64,000 nt of DNA, from positions 310,001 to 374,000 of the forward strand of contig NZ_JBCMUN010000001.1 in the NCBI RefSeq assembly GCF_050467285.1, written 5' to 3'. Source of the stretch: Paenibacillus_E oryzisoli_A. Lineage in GTDB: Bacteria > Bacillota > Bacilli > Paenibacillales > NBRC-103111. A program made the position numbers and the translations under genes. The notes under the pieces were generated by a model that did no database searches, had not been told where the DNA came from, and was given only the letters and a program-made list of their open reading frames with translations. Positions 1 to 8,808 of this stretch are shown piece by piece; within the stretch, counting starts at the first letter, position 1; every line of letters begins with the position of its first letter.

Positions 1-1
1 G

Positions 2-814
2 ACGCGTGTGCCGGTTTCCGGAAGCCGCGACGAGATGGATCAGCTGATTATCAGCTACAATACGATGGTTACGCGGTTGGAGGAGCTTGTTGAACGGGTC
101 TACGAGACCGAACTGCGCAATCAGGACAATCTCATGAAACGGCAGCTGGCCGAGTTCCAAGCGCTGCAATTGCAAATTAATCCGCATTTCTTGTACAACA
201 CGCTGGAGATTATTATTTGCTATGCCGTGATCCAGAAATCAAGCGAAATCAAAGATATCGTTCGTTCGCTGTCGTATATGCTGCGCTACTCCGTCCGAAC
301 CGATTTGGAGGAAATTACGGTCGCCAACGAGCTGAAGCATGTGCTCTATTTTATGTCCATTATGAAGTACCGCAACCAGCGTGAATTTGAAATCGATGTT
401 CGCATCAACACGGATTATTTATTGGACAGCATGGTTCGCTTGACGCTGCAGCCCTTGGTCGAAAATGTGTTCAAGCATGCGTTTCCTCACGGCATTGAAG
501 ATTCCCACACGATTAGGATTGACGCCTGGAAGGATGAGGCGGATTTCTATGTCACGGTCGAAGATAATGGCTGCGGCATTGAACAGGAAGCTCTTCTGCA
601 ATTAAACGGGCGGCTTGAGAATAGCCGAGAGGAGCAGCTGGAGGATGCACAGGCCATGTATGAAGGCAGCATCGGGCTGCTCAATGTGCATAACCGAATT
701 CAGATGGTGTTCGGACCGCAGTACGGGCTTTCTATTCAAAGCGAGTGGGGGGCAGGTACGAAAGTGACGATCCGCATGCCGGCTTCCCCCACAAAAAAAG
801 TCATACCGCTATAA
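2..814 (+). CDS. Sensor histidine kinase, YesM/LytS type, 5'-truncated
   Basis: This is the C-terminal part of a membrane sensor kinase; the frame is open at the window edge, so the sensor and transmembrane parts lie outside. The visible part begins in a HAMP-like linker and coiled coil, then shows the His_kinase signature NPHFLYN (phospho-acceptor His about 60 codons in), an N-box with PLVEN near codon 150, and ATP-lid glycine motifs DNGCGI and GSIGL. Kinases of this family normally work with an AraC-type response regulator that controls adjacent sugar transport genes. No regulator follows it here, so a partner may lie upstream. The Lpl-type transporter directly downstream is its likely target; that link is inferred from position. 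Confidence 0.9.
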   Translation, partial: TRVPVSGSRDEMDQLIISYNTMVTRLEELVERVYETELRNQDNLMKRQLAEFQALQLQINPHFLYNTLEIIICYAVIQKSSEIKDIVRSLSYMLRYSVRTDLEEITVANELKHVLYFMSIMKYRNQREFEIDVRINTDYLLDSMVRLTLQPLVENVFKHAFPHGIEDSHTIRIDAWKDEADFYVTVEDNGCGIEQEALLQLNGRLENSREEQLEDAQAMYEGSIGLLNVHNRIQMVFGPQYGLSIQSEWGAGTKVTIRMPASPTKKVIPL

Positions 815-910
815 AACAGCACAATGCTGGAGCCTCTCCTCTTTTGTATCCTAAAGACAGTAAGCGATTACATCAACCACGTCACGGTTATCGAAATGGG
901 GGAGGGGTTT

Positions 911-1888
911 ATGGAAGCTTCGGCTAGCAAGAGCAGCGTCATACCTGCCGTTGTCGGTAAAAGAAAGGGAAGCTATCTGTTCCGACTAAGGAATAACGCA
1001 ATCAGTCATTGGCAGCTCTACCTGTTTATGCTGCTGCCGATTATTTACTTGATCATCTTCAAATACGTGCCAATGTATGGGGCGCTCATTGCCTTCAAAA
1101 ATTATATTCCGACCAAAGGCGTCTGGGGCAGCGACTGGGTGGGACTGAAGCATTTCGACCGCTTTTTCCATTCGTATGAGTTCGTTCGGGTCATGAAGAA
1201 TACCGTGCTGCTCAGCTTGTACAGCCTGTTTGCTGGATTTCCGTTCCCGATCGTCCTGGCGCTCTCCCTAAACTATGTGAATGCGCGCTTCTTTAAGAAG
1301 ACCGTGCAAATGGTCACGTACGCGCCGCATTTTATTTCCGTCGTCGTTATGGTCGGCATCATCCTGCAAATGTTGGATCCGCGGGTTGGCCTGGTGCAAA
1401 CGATTATGAAATTTATCGGGCTTCCCTCCGTCAATTTCATGGGCATTCCCGAGTGGTTCTCACACGTGTTTGTCTGGTCAGGAATATGGCAAAATGTTGG
1501 GTTCTCCTGCATCATCTACTTGGCCGCGCTTGCGGCGGTCGATCCCTCGCTGCATGAAGCGGCGGTGATGGACGGAGCCAATAAGTTGCGCCGCATGTGG
1601 CACGTCGATCTGCCAGGGATTATGCCGGTAGCCGTCATTTTGCTGATCATGAACACCGGTCATGTGCTGGACATCGGCTTTGAAAAAGTATTGCTCATGC
1701 AGAATCCGCTCAATCTGAGCTCATCTGAGGTGATCGATACGTTTGTGTACAAAGTCGGTCTGGCTTCGACAGCGATCAACTATTCCTATTCATCGGCCAT
1801 CGGATTGTTTAAATCGGTCATTAACTTAGTCCTGCTGGTACTTGTAAATCGGATCGCCAGAAAATTGGGACAAACGAGTCTGTGGTAA
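911..1888 (+). CDS. Carbohydrate ABC transporter permease, LplB type
   Basis: An inner-membrane permease of 325 residues for a binding-protein-dependent sugar or oligosaccharide importer. It has about six hydrophobic segments and the cytoplasmic EAA loop near residue 220 (EAAVMDGANK), where the ATPase docks. An upstream in-frame ATG at 824 exists, but the GGGGAGGGG ribosome site at about 899-907 points to the ATG at 911. It is followed 15 bp later by the second permease and then the binding protein, the usual permease-permease-binding protein order. No ATP-binding subunit is encoded here; this family usually borrows a shared MsmX-like ATPase from elsewhere. The substrate cannot be read from the sequence. 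Confidence 0.9.
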   Translation: MEASASKSSVIPAVVGKRKGSYLFRLRNNAISHWQLYLFMLLPIIYLIIFKYVPMYGALIAFKNYIPTKGVWGSDWVGLKHFDRFFHSYEFVRVMKNTVLLSLYSLFAGFPFPIVLALSLNYVNARFFKKTVQMVTYAPHFISVVVMVGIILQMLDPRVGLVQTIMKFIGLPSVNFMGIPEWFSHVFVWSGIWQNVGFSCIIYLAALAAVDPSLHEAAVMDGANKLRRMWHVDLPGIMPVAVILLIMNTGHVLDIGFEKVLLMQNPLNLSSSEVIDTFVYKVGLASTAINYSYSSAIGLFKSVINLVLLVLVNRIARKLGQTSLW

Positions 1889-1903
1889 GAAGGAGGCGCT
1901 TCA

Positions 1904-2797
1904 ATGACAGGACGCATGAAAGAAAGTGCGGATGACAGGCTGTTTACGATTTTGAACTACATCATCCTGTCCGTATTCACGATTACGATTCTCTATCCTC
2001 TGATCTATATTGTCAGCGCTTCCTTCAGCTCCTCGACAGCGGTTGTTTCCGGCAAAGTCTGGTTATATCCGGTCGAGCCGACGCTGGCAGGCTATGAAGC
2101 GGTGTTCAAGCATCGTTTAATTATGTCGAGCTTTTTGAATTCGGTCTATTATACCGTGGTGGGGACGACGATCAATGTGCTGTTTACGCTGATTGCGGCG
2201 TATCCGCTGGCACGAAAAGATTTTATGCCTCGCAACGCGATTATGGCCTTGTTCGTCTTCACCATGATGTTCTCCGGCGGGCTGATTCCGTCCTATCTGG
2301 TGGTGAAAGAGCTGGGCATGATCGACACCCGATGGTCTTTGATTATTCCGGGTGCGCTTGCGGTAATGAATATGATCATTGCCCGCACGTACTTTCAAAC
2401 GACGATTCCCGACGAATTGCTCGAGGCCGCCCAAATGGATGGCTGCAGCGATTTTACGTTCGTGCGCAAAATCGTCATTCCCTTGTCAGGGCCGATCATC
2501 GCAGTTATTGCCTTGTTTTACGCCGTCGGCCATTGGAACCAGTATTTTAACGCGCTGCTCTATTTAAAACATCAGGAGCTGTATCCGCTTCAACTGGTAT
2601 TACGGGATATTTTGGTGCAAAACGAGGTCGATGCGTCGATGATTACCGACGTTGCCGATCAGGCGGCGAGAGACGGTTTGCGGGAACTCTTGAAATTCTC
2701 TCTGATCGTCGTATCCACACTGCCCGTGCTCATCATTTATCCCTTCTTACAAAGGCATTTTGTCAAAGGCATGATGATTGGCTCACTAAAAGGCTAA
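1904..2797 (+). CDS. Carbohydrate ABC transporter permease, LplC type
   Basis: Second integral-membrane subunit (297 residues) of the same importer. It has an N-terminal anchor near residues 20-40, five further hydrophobic stretches, and the EAA motif LLEAAQMDGC near residue 175. The C-terminus ends in the short RHFVKGMMIGSLKG tail typical of LplC proteins. The start at 1904 follows a strong AAGGAGG site seven bases upstream. It lies between the first permease and the lipoprotein gene with spacings of 15 bp on both sides, so one transcript is likely. It would pair with the LplB-type protein as a heterodimeric channel. Confidence 0.9.
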   Translation: MTGRMKESADDRLFTILNYIILSVFTITILYPLIYIVSASFSSSTAVVSGKVWLYPVEPTLAGYEAVFKHRLIMSSFLNSVYYTVVGTTINVLFTLIAAYPLARKDFMPRNAIMALFVFTMMFSGGLIPSYLVVKELGMIDTRWSLIIPGALAVMNMIIARTYFQTTIPDELLEAAQMDGCSDFTFVRKIVIPLSGPIIAVIALFYAVGHWNQYFNALLYLKHQELYPLQLVLRDILVQNEVDASMITDVADQAARDGLRELLKFSLIVVSTLPVLIIYPFLQRHFVKGMMIGSLKG

Positions 2798-2812
2798 AGG
2801 GGAGGTTTTACG

Positions 2813-4465
2813 ATGAAAAAAGCTTTAACAGTTGCCGTGGCGCTGACAACATCTTTAGCGCTGCTAAGCGCGTGTTCCGAAAGCGCGTCTAACGAATCGG
2901 CACCATCGGCGCAAGCGACGCAGGCCATCAGCGACGATCAAGTCACGCCAGCGGGCGAATTCCCGATCACCAAAGAGAAGACGACGCTCAAGGTGATGGT
3001 TAAAGGCTCCAGCATTGTCGAGAATTTTGCCACGAACGAGTTTACGAAATGGCTGGAAGAGAAGACGAACATCCATATTGATTGGGAAGTCGCGCCGGAG
3101 AAAACATTTGCCGAGAAGCTTAACGTTTCGCTCGCCAGCGGCGATTATCCGGATGTTCTGCTGAATATGAACGTATCCCAGGTTCAACAATCCATCTACG
3201 GGAAAGACGGCGTATTCATTCCGCTCAACCCGTATATCGACAAATATGGCGTGGAAATGAAAAAGATGTACGAGCAAGTTTCCTATGTCAAAGATTTGAT
3301 TACGCTGCCTGACGGCAAAATTTACTCGGTGCCGCAAGTCAATGAATGTTACCACTGCTCGCTTGGCCAAAAAATGTGGATTTATAAACCTTGGCTGGAT
3401 AAGCTTGGCCTAAAAGTGCCGGAAACGACAGACGAGTTTTATCAAGTACTCAAAGCGTTTAAAGAGAAGGACCCCAATGGAAACGGTAAGGCGGATGAGA
3501 TTCCGCTTGTCGGCGCAACCAACGGCCCTTCCTCGACGCTGGATCTCTTCCTGACCAGCGCATTTATCGAGAAGGATTTCAATCAGAAATTTGTGAAGGA
3601 TGGCAAAGTGCAAGTTGCTTACAACCAGCCGGAGTGGAAAGACGCCTTGACGTATTTGCATAAATTGTTTGCGGAAGGGCTAATTTCCCCGCAGACGTTT
3701 ACGCAGGATCGCAACCAGTTGAAACAAATGGGCATGAACCCGGAGATCCCGATTGTCGGAGCGGTTGCTTCGCAAAACCAAACGGTCTTTGTCGATGCCG
3801 ATAACGAGCGATTCAAAGATTTTGTCGCCGTGCCGCCGCTCAAAGGGCCGACAGGCATACGTTCAACGGCCTACAATCCGTACGCGGTATCTTCGGGGCA
3901 GTATGTCATCACCAATAAGGCGAAAAATCCTGCTGCCGCCTTCCGTTTGGCTGACCTGCTGCTGTCGGAAGAAGCGACGCTGCGCAGCACGCAAGGCCGT
4001 CCTGGTCAAGAGTGGGTGCGTCCGGAGCAGGGCGAACTGGGCGTGAACGGGAAGCAAGCGGTGTGGAAGCCGATCGCGACGTTCGGCAAACTGCAAAACA
4101 TCCACTGGGCGCAAGCGGGACCGTCCCTGCGTACCAACGACCTGCGCTTAAGCGTGGCGGCAGATCCGAAAAACTCGCTGGAACTCATTTTGTACAATGA
4201 AACGAAGAAGTATGAGCCCTACAAAACCGACCCTGCCAAAATTGTGCCGCCGTTGTTCTTCACCAACGAACAGGCGGAAGAGCTGTCATCGCTGGAGAAG
4301 ACGATTACGGACTACAGAAGCGAATTTTTCGCGAAGACGGTGACAGGATCTTTGGACGTCGATAAGGAATGGAACAACTACTTAAGTACCCTGGACAAAA
4401 TGAACATCAAACGCTACCTTGAAATTTATCAGCAAGCCTATGACCAGTTTAAATCGAAAAAGTAA
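2813..4465 (+). CDS. Extracellular sugar-binding lipoprotein, LplA type
   Basis: Solute-binding receptor of the importer, anchored to the outer face of the membrane. The first 20 residues form a lipoprotein signal peptide with lipobox LLSAC, placing the lipidated cysteine at residue 21. A Ser/Ala/Thr-rich linker follows before the binding fold. At 550 residues it is in the large class used for oligosaccharides (typically about 500-560 residues). A GGGGAGG ribosome site precedes the ATG. A segment near residue 225 (DPNGNGKADEIP) resembles the calcium-binding loop common in this family. The ligand is unknown; the sulfatase and esterase downstream suggest a decorated, perhaps sulfated or acylated, glycan. 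Confidence 0.92.
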   Translation: MKKALTVAVALTTSLALLSACSESASNESAPSAQATQAISDDQVTPAGEFPITKEKTTLKVMVKGSSIVENFATNEFTKWLEEKTNIHIDWEVAPEKTFAEKLNVSLASGDYPDVLLNMNVSQVQQSIYGKDGVFIPLNPYIDKYGVEMKKMYEQVSYVKDLITLPDGKIYSVPQVNECYHCSLGQKMWIYKPWLDKLGLKVPETTDEFYQVLKAFKEKDPNGNGKADEIPLVGATNGPSSTLDLFLTSAFIEKDFNQKFVKDGKVQVAYNQPEWKDALTYLHKLFAEGLISPQTFTQDRNQLKQMGMNPEIPIVGAVASQNQTVFVDADNERFKDFVAVPPLKGPTGIRSTAYNPYAVSSGQYVITNKAKNPAAAFRLADLLLSEEATLRSTQGRPGQEWVRPEQGELGVNGKQAVWKPIATFGKLQNIHWAQAGPSLRTNDLRLSVAADPKNSLELILYNETKKYEPYKTDPAKIVPPLFFTNEQAEELSSLEKTITDYRSEFFAKTVTGSLDVDKEWNNYLSTLDKMNIKRYLEIYQQAYDQFKSKK

Positions 4466-4513
4466 CCCCATTCCGAATGAAATACATCCAGTTTCGCCAT
4501 AGTGAGGTATACG

Positions 4514-5920
4514 ATGAAAGAACAGAACATCAAGGAACTATCAGCCAAGAAGCCGAATGTCGTATTTATTATCGCCGATGATCATCGCGGGGAAGCCATT
4601 GGCGCATTCGGCCGGGAAGCTGTGCAGACGCCTGTGCTGGATGCGCTGGCAGCCGGAGGAACTGCTTGCCGCAGCACGCATATTGTCGGCGGTCTGACCG
4701 GGGCGCTATGCGCGCCGAGCCGGGCGTGCGTCCAAACGGGCATCCCGATTTTCCGGGCGACGGTCGGTAAGGATATGGTCACCCGGGAAAATTTGAACGT
4801 CATTCGCCCGGATGTGCGAATTATGCCGCAAGCGATGCAGGAGGCGGGCTACCGCACACATGCCGTAGGCAAATGGCATAACGACAAGATGAGCTTTACC
4901 CGGGGCTTCCAGGGAGGGGATAAGCTGCTGTTTGGCGGCATGAGCAATCACACCGAGGTTCCTGTATACGATTATGATCCGACCGGAGCGTATCCGAAGG
5001 AACAGGAATATGTAGAAACGACGTTCTCGACGGAGCTGTTCACGAATGCCGCCGTCAGTTTTATTGAGAGTTACAGCGAGGAGGAGCCATTTTTCCTCTA
5101 TGTAGCGTATACGGCGCCACATGATCCGCGCACTGCGCCTGAGCCGTACGCCAGCATATACGACCGGGCGAGCTTGCCGCTGCCGCCGAACTTTGCACCT
5201 GAGCATCCTTTCGATAACGGGGAATTGACGATTCGGGACGAGAAGCTTGCAGGATGGCCGAGAGCGGCGGACGAGATTCGCGGACATATTGGCGATTACT
5301 ATGCGATGATCAGCCATTTGGACGCGAACATCGGCAGAATCGTCGAGGTGTTGAAAGCGAAAGGCATCTATGACGATACGCTGATCGTCTACACCGCGGA
5401 CCATGGCTTGGCGGTCGGGCAGCACGGATTGATGGGCAAACAGAATCTCTATGAGCACAGCGTGCGCATCCCGCTTATTTTCCACGGGCCGGGCGTGCCG
5501 AAAGGCAAGCAGGAAGAGGCGCTTGCCAGCAATATCGATATTTTCCCTACCGTTGCCGGGCTTTGCGGCGTCGACTTGCCTGAGGAGACAGAAGGACTCA
5601 GTTTATGCCCTGTTATGACAGGGGAGAGCGATAGGATTCGGGGAATCGTAGGTTCCGCTTATCGCGACGTCCAGCGGATGGTCACGGATGGCCGGTGGAA
5701 GCTGATTCGTTATTATCGCTCTTCGGTAACAAATGCAGGAACGGAACGTATCCAGTTGTTCGATTTGCTGAACGACCCGTGGGAAACGCACGATTTGTCT
5801 GCAGATCCGGCACATGCTGGAGACATCGAGCGGCTTGCTTCCGAATTAGCTGCATGGATGCAAGCAACCGGTGATATGTTGCAGGATCAGCCAATTCTTC
5901 CCGTTGCGCCAAGCGTTTGA
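4514..5920 (+). CDS. Sulfatase-family hydrolase (formylglycine type)
   Basis: A 468-residue member of the alkaline-phosphatase-like sulfatase superfamily, which removes sulfate esters, often from polysaccharides. Metal-ligand aspartates appear at the N-terminus (IIADDHRG, residues 19-26). The CAPSR signature at residues 66-70 places the cysteine converted to formylglycine at position 66. A second metal site is seen in YTADHGLAVGQHG. No signal peptide is apparent, so it is probably cytosolic and acts on imported fragments. A GTG at 4502 is in frame, but the ATG at 4514 is better placed behind GTGAGG. It is 48 bp downstream of the binding-protein gene and probably shares its operon. Maturation needs an anaerobic or aerobic sulfatase-maturing enzyme, not seen here. 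Confidence 0.88.
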   Translation: MKEQNIKELSAKKPNVVFIIADDHRGEAIGAFGREAVQTPVLDALAAGGTACRSTHIVGGLTGALCAPSRACVQTGIPIFRATVGKDMVTRENLNVIRPDVRIMPQAMQEAGYRTHAVGKWHNDKMSFTRGFQGGDKLLFGGMSNHTEVPVYDYDPTGAYPKEQEYVETTFSTELFTNAAVSFIESYSEEEPFFLYVAYTAPHDPRTAPEPYASIYDRASLPLPPNFAPEHPFDNGELTIRDEKLAGWPRAADEIRGHIGDYYAMISHLDANIGRIVEVLKAKGIYDDTLIVYTADHGLAVGQHGLMGKQNLYEHSVRIPLIFHGPGVPKGKQEEALASNIDIFPTVAGLCGVDLPEETEGLSLCPVMTGESDRIRGIVGSAYRDVQRMVTDGRWKLIRYYRSSVTNAGTERIQLFDLLNDPWETHDLSADPAHAGDIERLASELAAWMQATGDMLQDQPILPVAPSV

Positions 5921-5942
5921 AGCTAGAACGTTATCGCATAAA

Positions 5943-5968
5943 AGGCCGCGTAAATAGCGGCTTTTTTC
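5943..5968 (+). terminator. Rho-independent terminator after the sulfatase gene
   Basis: GCCGC and GCGGC arms (5945-5949 and 5957-5961) flank a short loop and are followed by a run of six T. It lies about 20 bp past the sulfatase stop and probably ends the transporter-sulfatase transcript. Confidence 0.75.
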
Positions 5969-6062
5969 ACATGTCAGCGGAGCCGTTTATTTTTGCAGGA
6001 ACGGAACGTATAATTGAGGTCACGAGGGGCCTCTATACTTAAATGGAAAGGTGAAGAGAAGC

Positions 6063-7037
6063 ATGCAAACGATTGAATTAAATGAGGCGTGGTTTCGGGG
6101 GGCCGTCTCCATCGAGACGACGGAGGCTGGACTCCGGCCATGGCGATTGCCTCATGATCAGCTCGGGCTCTATGCCGATAAACTGGTGGAGCGGGCAGGG
6201 CAACCGGCGGGCGTTCGGGTTGCTTTTCTAAGCGATGCTGTTAGCGTTGAACTGCACGTTGCTGCAGCGGAAGAAAATGTACAGTTCGACCTCGTCATTG
6301 AAGACGAATATGTCGAAACGCGGACGCTCCCGGCTGGGGAAGACGTGTGTTTATTTACCAACTTGCCTGAGCGCACGAAGCGAATTGAAATCTATTTGTC
6401 GCAAAAAGCGGAGGTCACCGTGAAAGCGCTCAAAGTAAGTGACGGAGCGTCGGCCGCTCCCCTGACCAATACGCAGCCCCGGTGGATTACGTACGGCAGC
6501 TCCATTACGCAAAGCACTGACGCCGAGAGCCCGGCGCATACGTGGCCAGCTATCGTCGCGCGCAGCAAAGGGTGGGATCTGCGCTGTCTGGGCTTCGCCG
6601 GTCAATGCCACATCGAACCGATGGTCGCCCGCGTCATACGGGATCTTCCCGCCGACGTCATTTCCCTGTGCCTCGGCATTAATGTGATGGGGGGCAATAC
6701 ATTAAATATCCGAACGTTTCGCTCAGCCGTCATCGGCATGGTAGCGATCATTCGGGAAAAGCATCCGCTTACCCCTATCTTTCTCTTCTCGCCTATTTAT
6801 TGCCCTCACCGGGAAACAGATGAGAATACAGTCGGGATGAATCTGGTTACGATGAGAGAAGAAATCCAGGAAGCGGTGAAGGTGCTGACGGCTTGCGGGG
6901 ATGCCCATCTTACCTATGTCGATGGCTTGGAGATTTTTGGGGAAGCTTATATCGACTACTTGCCGGACCATTTGCATCCGAATGCTGAGGGTAATAAAAT
7001 AATGGCTAACCATATCATGGGTAAATTGACGCTATAG
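6063..7037 (+). CDS. SGNH/GDSL-family hydrolase
   Basis: A 324-residue serine esterase of the SGNH superfamily, probably a carbohydrate esterase. The N-terminal ~135 residues look like a beta-rich accessory domain. The catalytic domain then starts with YGSSIT (nucleophile serine in block I, about residue 140), has the block III region around LCLGINVMGGN, and ends with DHLHPN (catalytic Asp and His, about residue 305). The ATG at 6063 has AAAGGTGA ten bases upstream; a GTG at 6051 is possible. No signal peptide is seen, so it is likely intracellular. Its position next to the sulfatase and importer suggests de-acylation of the same imported glycan. The substrate is not known. Confidence 0.85.
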   Translation: MQTIELNEAWFRGAVSIETTEAGLRPWRLPHDQLGLYADKLVERAGQPAGVRVAFLSDAVSVELHVAAAEENVQFDLVIEDEYVETRTLPAGEDVCLFTNLPERTKRIEIYLSQKAEVTVKALKVSDGASAAPLTNTQPRWITYGSSITQSTDAESPAHTWPAIVARSKGWDLRCLGFAGQCHIEPMVARVIRDLPADVISLCLGINVMGGNTLNIRTFRSAVIGMVAIIREKHPLTPIFLFSPIYCPHRETDENTVGMNLVTMREEIQEAVKVLTACGDAHLTYVDGLEIFGEAYIDYLPDHLHPNAEGNKIMANHIMGKLTL

Positions 7038-7057
7038 ACTTGCCGGACGCGAGAAGC

Positions 7058-7087
7058 TTGACAGGAATCGGCGGTCCATTGTAAATT
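7058..7087 (+). promoter_or_regulatory. Possible sigma-A promoter for the ArsB/NhaD gene
   Basis: TTGACA at 7058-7063 is a perfect -35 match and TAAATT at 7082-7087 matches four of six -10 bases with an 18-bp spacer. It lies upstream of the paired hairpins at 7156-7227, which would then be in the leader of the transporter mRNA. The weak -10 makes this tentative. Confidence 0.4.
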
Positions 7088-7155
7088 GGTATCACATTGC
7101 ATATTCGTTAGAAGCCATTCATATCCTAAACTAAATTTAATAGTTGCTGCATAAT

Positions 7156-7227
7156 GGAGGAGCCTGTCACCAAGGGCTCCTTTTGGTCTTTTTTCGCCAT
7201 GCGGAGCCCCTGATGGGGCTTTTTTTG
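7156..7227 (+). promoter_or_regulatory. Tandem hairpins with mutually exclusive pairing (putative attenuator)
   Basis: Four segments can pair in exclusive ways. Segment 1 GGAGCC (7159-7164) pairs with segment 2 GGCTCC (7175-7180), followed by TTTT. Segment 2 GGGCTCC (7174-7180) also pairs perfectly over 7 bp with segment 3 GGAGCCC (7203-7209). Segment 3 AGCCCC (7205-7210) pairs with segment 4 GGGGCT (7215-7220), followed by T7, a good terminator. The layout sits 52 bp ahead of the transporter start. This is the logic of a transcription attenuator, but two related tandem terminators would give the same picture. Confidence 0.5.
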
Positions 7228-7278
7228 TGCAAAAAATGGGAACATTATGGAAATGAACGAAGAGTCAGGAGGAATGAG

Positions 7279-8559
7279 ATGGACCAGCAAGCTATTATAG
7301 CAATTGGCATTTTTCTAGTAACGTACGGCATGATTATCGCCGAGAAGATTCATCGTACGATCGTCGCCATGATCGGCGGCGTGCTGATGGTGGCTTTGGG
7401 CATTGTTAGTCAGGAAAGCGCGCTGCACCATATTGATTTTAATACGTTGGGACTGCTTGTTGGCATGATGATTATTGTCAGCATTACGGCAGAGACAGGA
7501 CTCTTTCAGTATATCGCTCTGATCGCTGCCAAAAAAGCGAAAGGCGACCCCGTGCGGATTCTGGTTGCGCTTGTCCTCATCACTGCAATCGGATCAGCTT
7601 TTCTGGACAATGTCACAACGGTGCTGTTAATGGTTCCCGTTACGTTCAGCATTACCCGGCAATTGCGGGTGAACCCCGTACCTTTTCTCATTACACAGAT
7701 TCTGGCCTCCAACATTGGCGGCACGGCAACCTTAATCGGAGACCCGCCGAATATTATGATTGGCAGCGCGGTCAAAGAGCTTACCTTCATGGCCTTTATC
7801 AATAATTTGGCGCCAATTGTCGTCATCATTATGGCTTGCATCATCCCCATGTTCGTCTTCCTGTTTCGCAAACAAATTCAGACCACACCTGAACGGAAGA
7901 TGAGCATCATGCAAATCGACGAAAAAGAAGTGATAACAGATCGTCCGCTGCTCATTAAGAGCGTATCCATACTTGGGCTTACAATTGTTGGTTTTTTCCT
8001 TCATCAACTGCTTCATTTGGAGTCCGCTACGGTTGCCTTGGCAGGAGCCTTTCTACTGCTGCTTCTCACTGGTGAGCATGCGATGGAAAATGCTTTTACG
8101 AAGGTCGAGTGGACGACGATTTTCTTCTTTGTGGGTTTATTCGTCCTGGTCTCCGGACTTGTGGAAACCGGGGTTATTTCCAAGCTCGCGGCGCAAGCTA
8201 TTGAATTGACGGGAGGCCACCCCGTTGCAACATCCATGTTAATCTTATGGCTGAGTGCAATTGCTTCTGCCTTCCTGGACAATATCCCTTTCGTAGCGAC
8301 GATGATTCCCATGATTCAAGAAATGGGCAATATGGGGGTAAGTAACCTTGAGCCGCTGTGGTGGAGTCTCGCTTTAGGGGCATGCCTTGGCGGCAACGGG
8401 ACGCTCATTGGGGCAAGCGCTAACTTAATTGTTGCAGGCTTGTCTGGTAAGGAAGGGCACCCGATCAAGTTTGTGACCTTTATGAAATATGGTTTTCCGC
8501 TCATGCTGTTCTCCGTCGTATTGGCGAGCATTTACGTTTACCTTCGTTATTTGATCTAA
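7279..8559 (+). CDS. ArsB/NhaD-family (ion transporter superfamily) permease
   Basis: A 426-residue polytopic membrane protein of the ArsB/NhaD/citrate-transporter superfamily, with about eleven hydrophobic segments. The two homologous halves each carry the family hallmark DNxxxVxxMxP: DNVTTVLLMVP near residue 112 and DNIPFVATMIP near residue 334. The first half also has GGTATLIGDPPN and the second GGNGTLIGASAN, the re-entrant loops that bind ion and substrate. The start at 7279 follows AGGAGGAATGAG; an upstream in-frame ATG at 7144 lies inside the leader hairpins and is rejected. It may export arsenite or exchange sodium and protons; the sequence alone does not decide. No ars genes are adjacent. 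Confidence 0.85.
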   Translation: MDQQAIIAIGIFLVTYGMIIAEKIHRTIVAMIGGVLMVALGIVSQESALHHIDFNTLGLLVGMMIIVSITAETGLFQYIALIAAKKAKGDPVRILVALVLITAIGSAFLDNVTTVLLMVPVTFSITRQLRVNPVPFLITQILASNIGGTATLIGDPPNIMIGSAVKELTFMAFINNLAPIVVIIMACIIPMFVFLFRKQIQTTPERKMSIMQIDEKEVITDRPLLIKSVSILGLTIVGFFLHQLLHLESATVALAGAFLLLLLTGEHAMENAFTKVEWTTIFFFVGLFVLVSGLVETGVISKLAAQAIELTGGHPVATSMLILWLSAIASAFLDNIPFVATMIPMIQEMGNMGVSNLEPLWWSLALGACLGGNGTLIGASANLIVAGLSGKEGHPIKFVTFMKYGFPLMLFSVVLASIYVYLRYLI

Positions 8560-8684
8560 AATCGTATTCAATTCCTCGCCCTGTCATCGATGCGTTGTCA
8601 TCAAGACGGGGCGCTGCTCTTTCTCAAACAGGCTGAAGCGCGTAACACTTTTTAAAATAGGCGCAGAAAATTTTACCAACCCCC

Positions 8685-8714
8685 TTTACAGACCGACGGT
8701 CGGTATAGTAAGAT
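8685..8714 (+). promoter_or_regulatory. Promoter of the tetR operon
   Basis: TTTACA at 8685-8690 and TAAGAT at 8709-8714 form a sigma-A-like pair with an 18-bp spacer. The first TetR operator fills the spacer, so repressor binding would directly block RNA polymerase. Confidence 0.6.
8688..8704. promoter_or_regulatory. TetR operator O1
   Basis: The 17-mer ACAGACCGACGGTCGGT contains the palindrome ACCGAC-G-GTCGGT, typical of TetR-family operators. It lies between the -35 and -10 hexamers. An identical 17-mer is at O2, 36 bp downstream. Confidence 0.8.
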
Positions 8715-8723
8715 GAATTCATA

Positions 8724-8741
8724 ACAGACCGACGGTCGGTC
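8724..8741. promoter_or_regulatory. TetR operator O2
   Basis: Second copy of the same 17-mer, extended here to the perfect 15-bp palindrome GACCGACGGTCGGTC (8727-8741). It lies just downstream of the predicted transcription start, 68 bp before the tetR ATG. Confidence 0.8.
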
Positions 8742-8808
8742 GCACGCAGAAGAGCTGCTGAAAAGACAAATTGCGGCCCAAGCAGCCATAAAGAAAGGAA
8801 GAATTCAC

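Larger units (their letters stand above)
8560..8808. other. Intergenic region before the TetR operon
   Basis: About 250 bp without a gene. It holds a weak hairpin after the transporter stop (around 8575-8613) and, from 8685, the promoter and two operators of the tetR operon, described separately. Confidence 0.6.
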
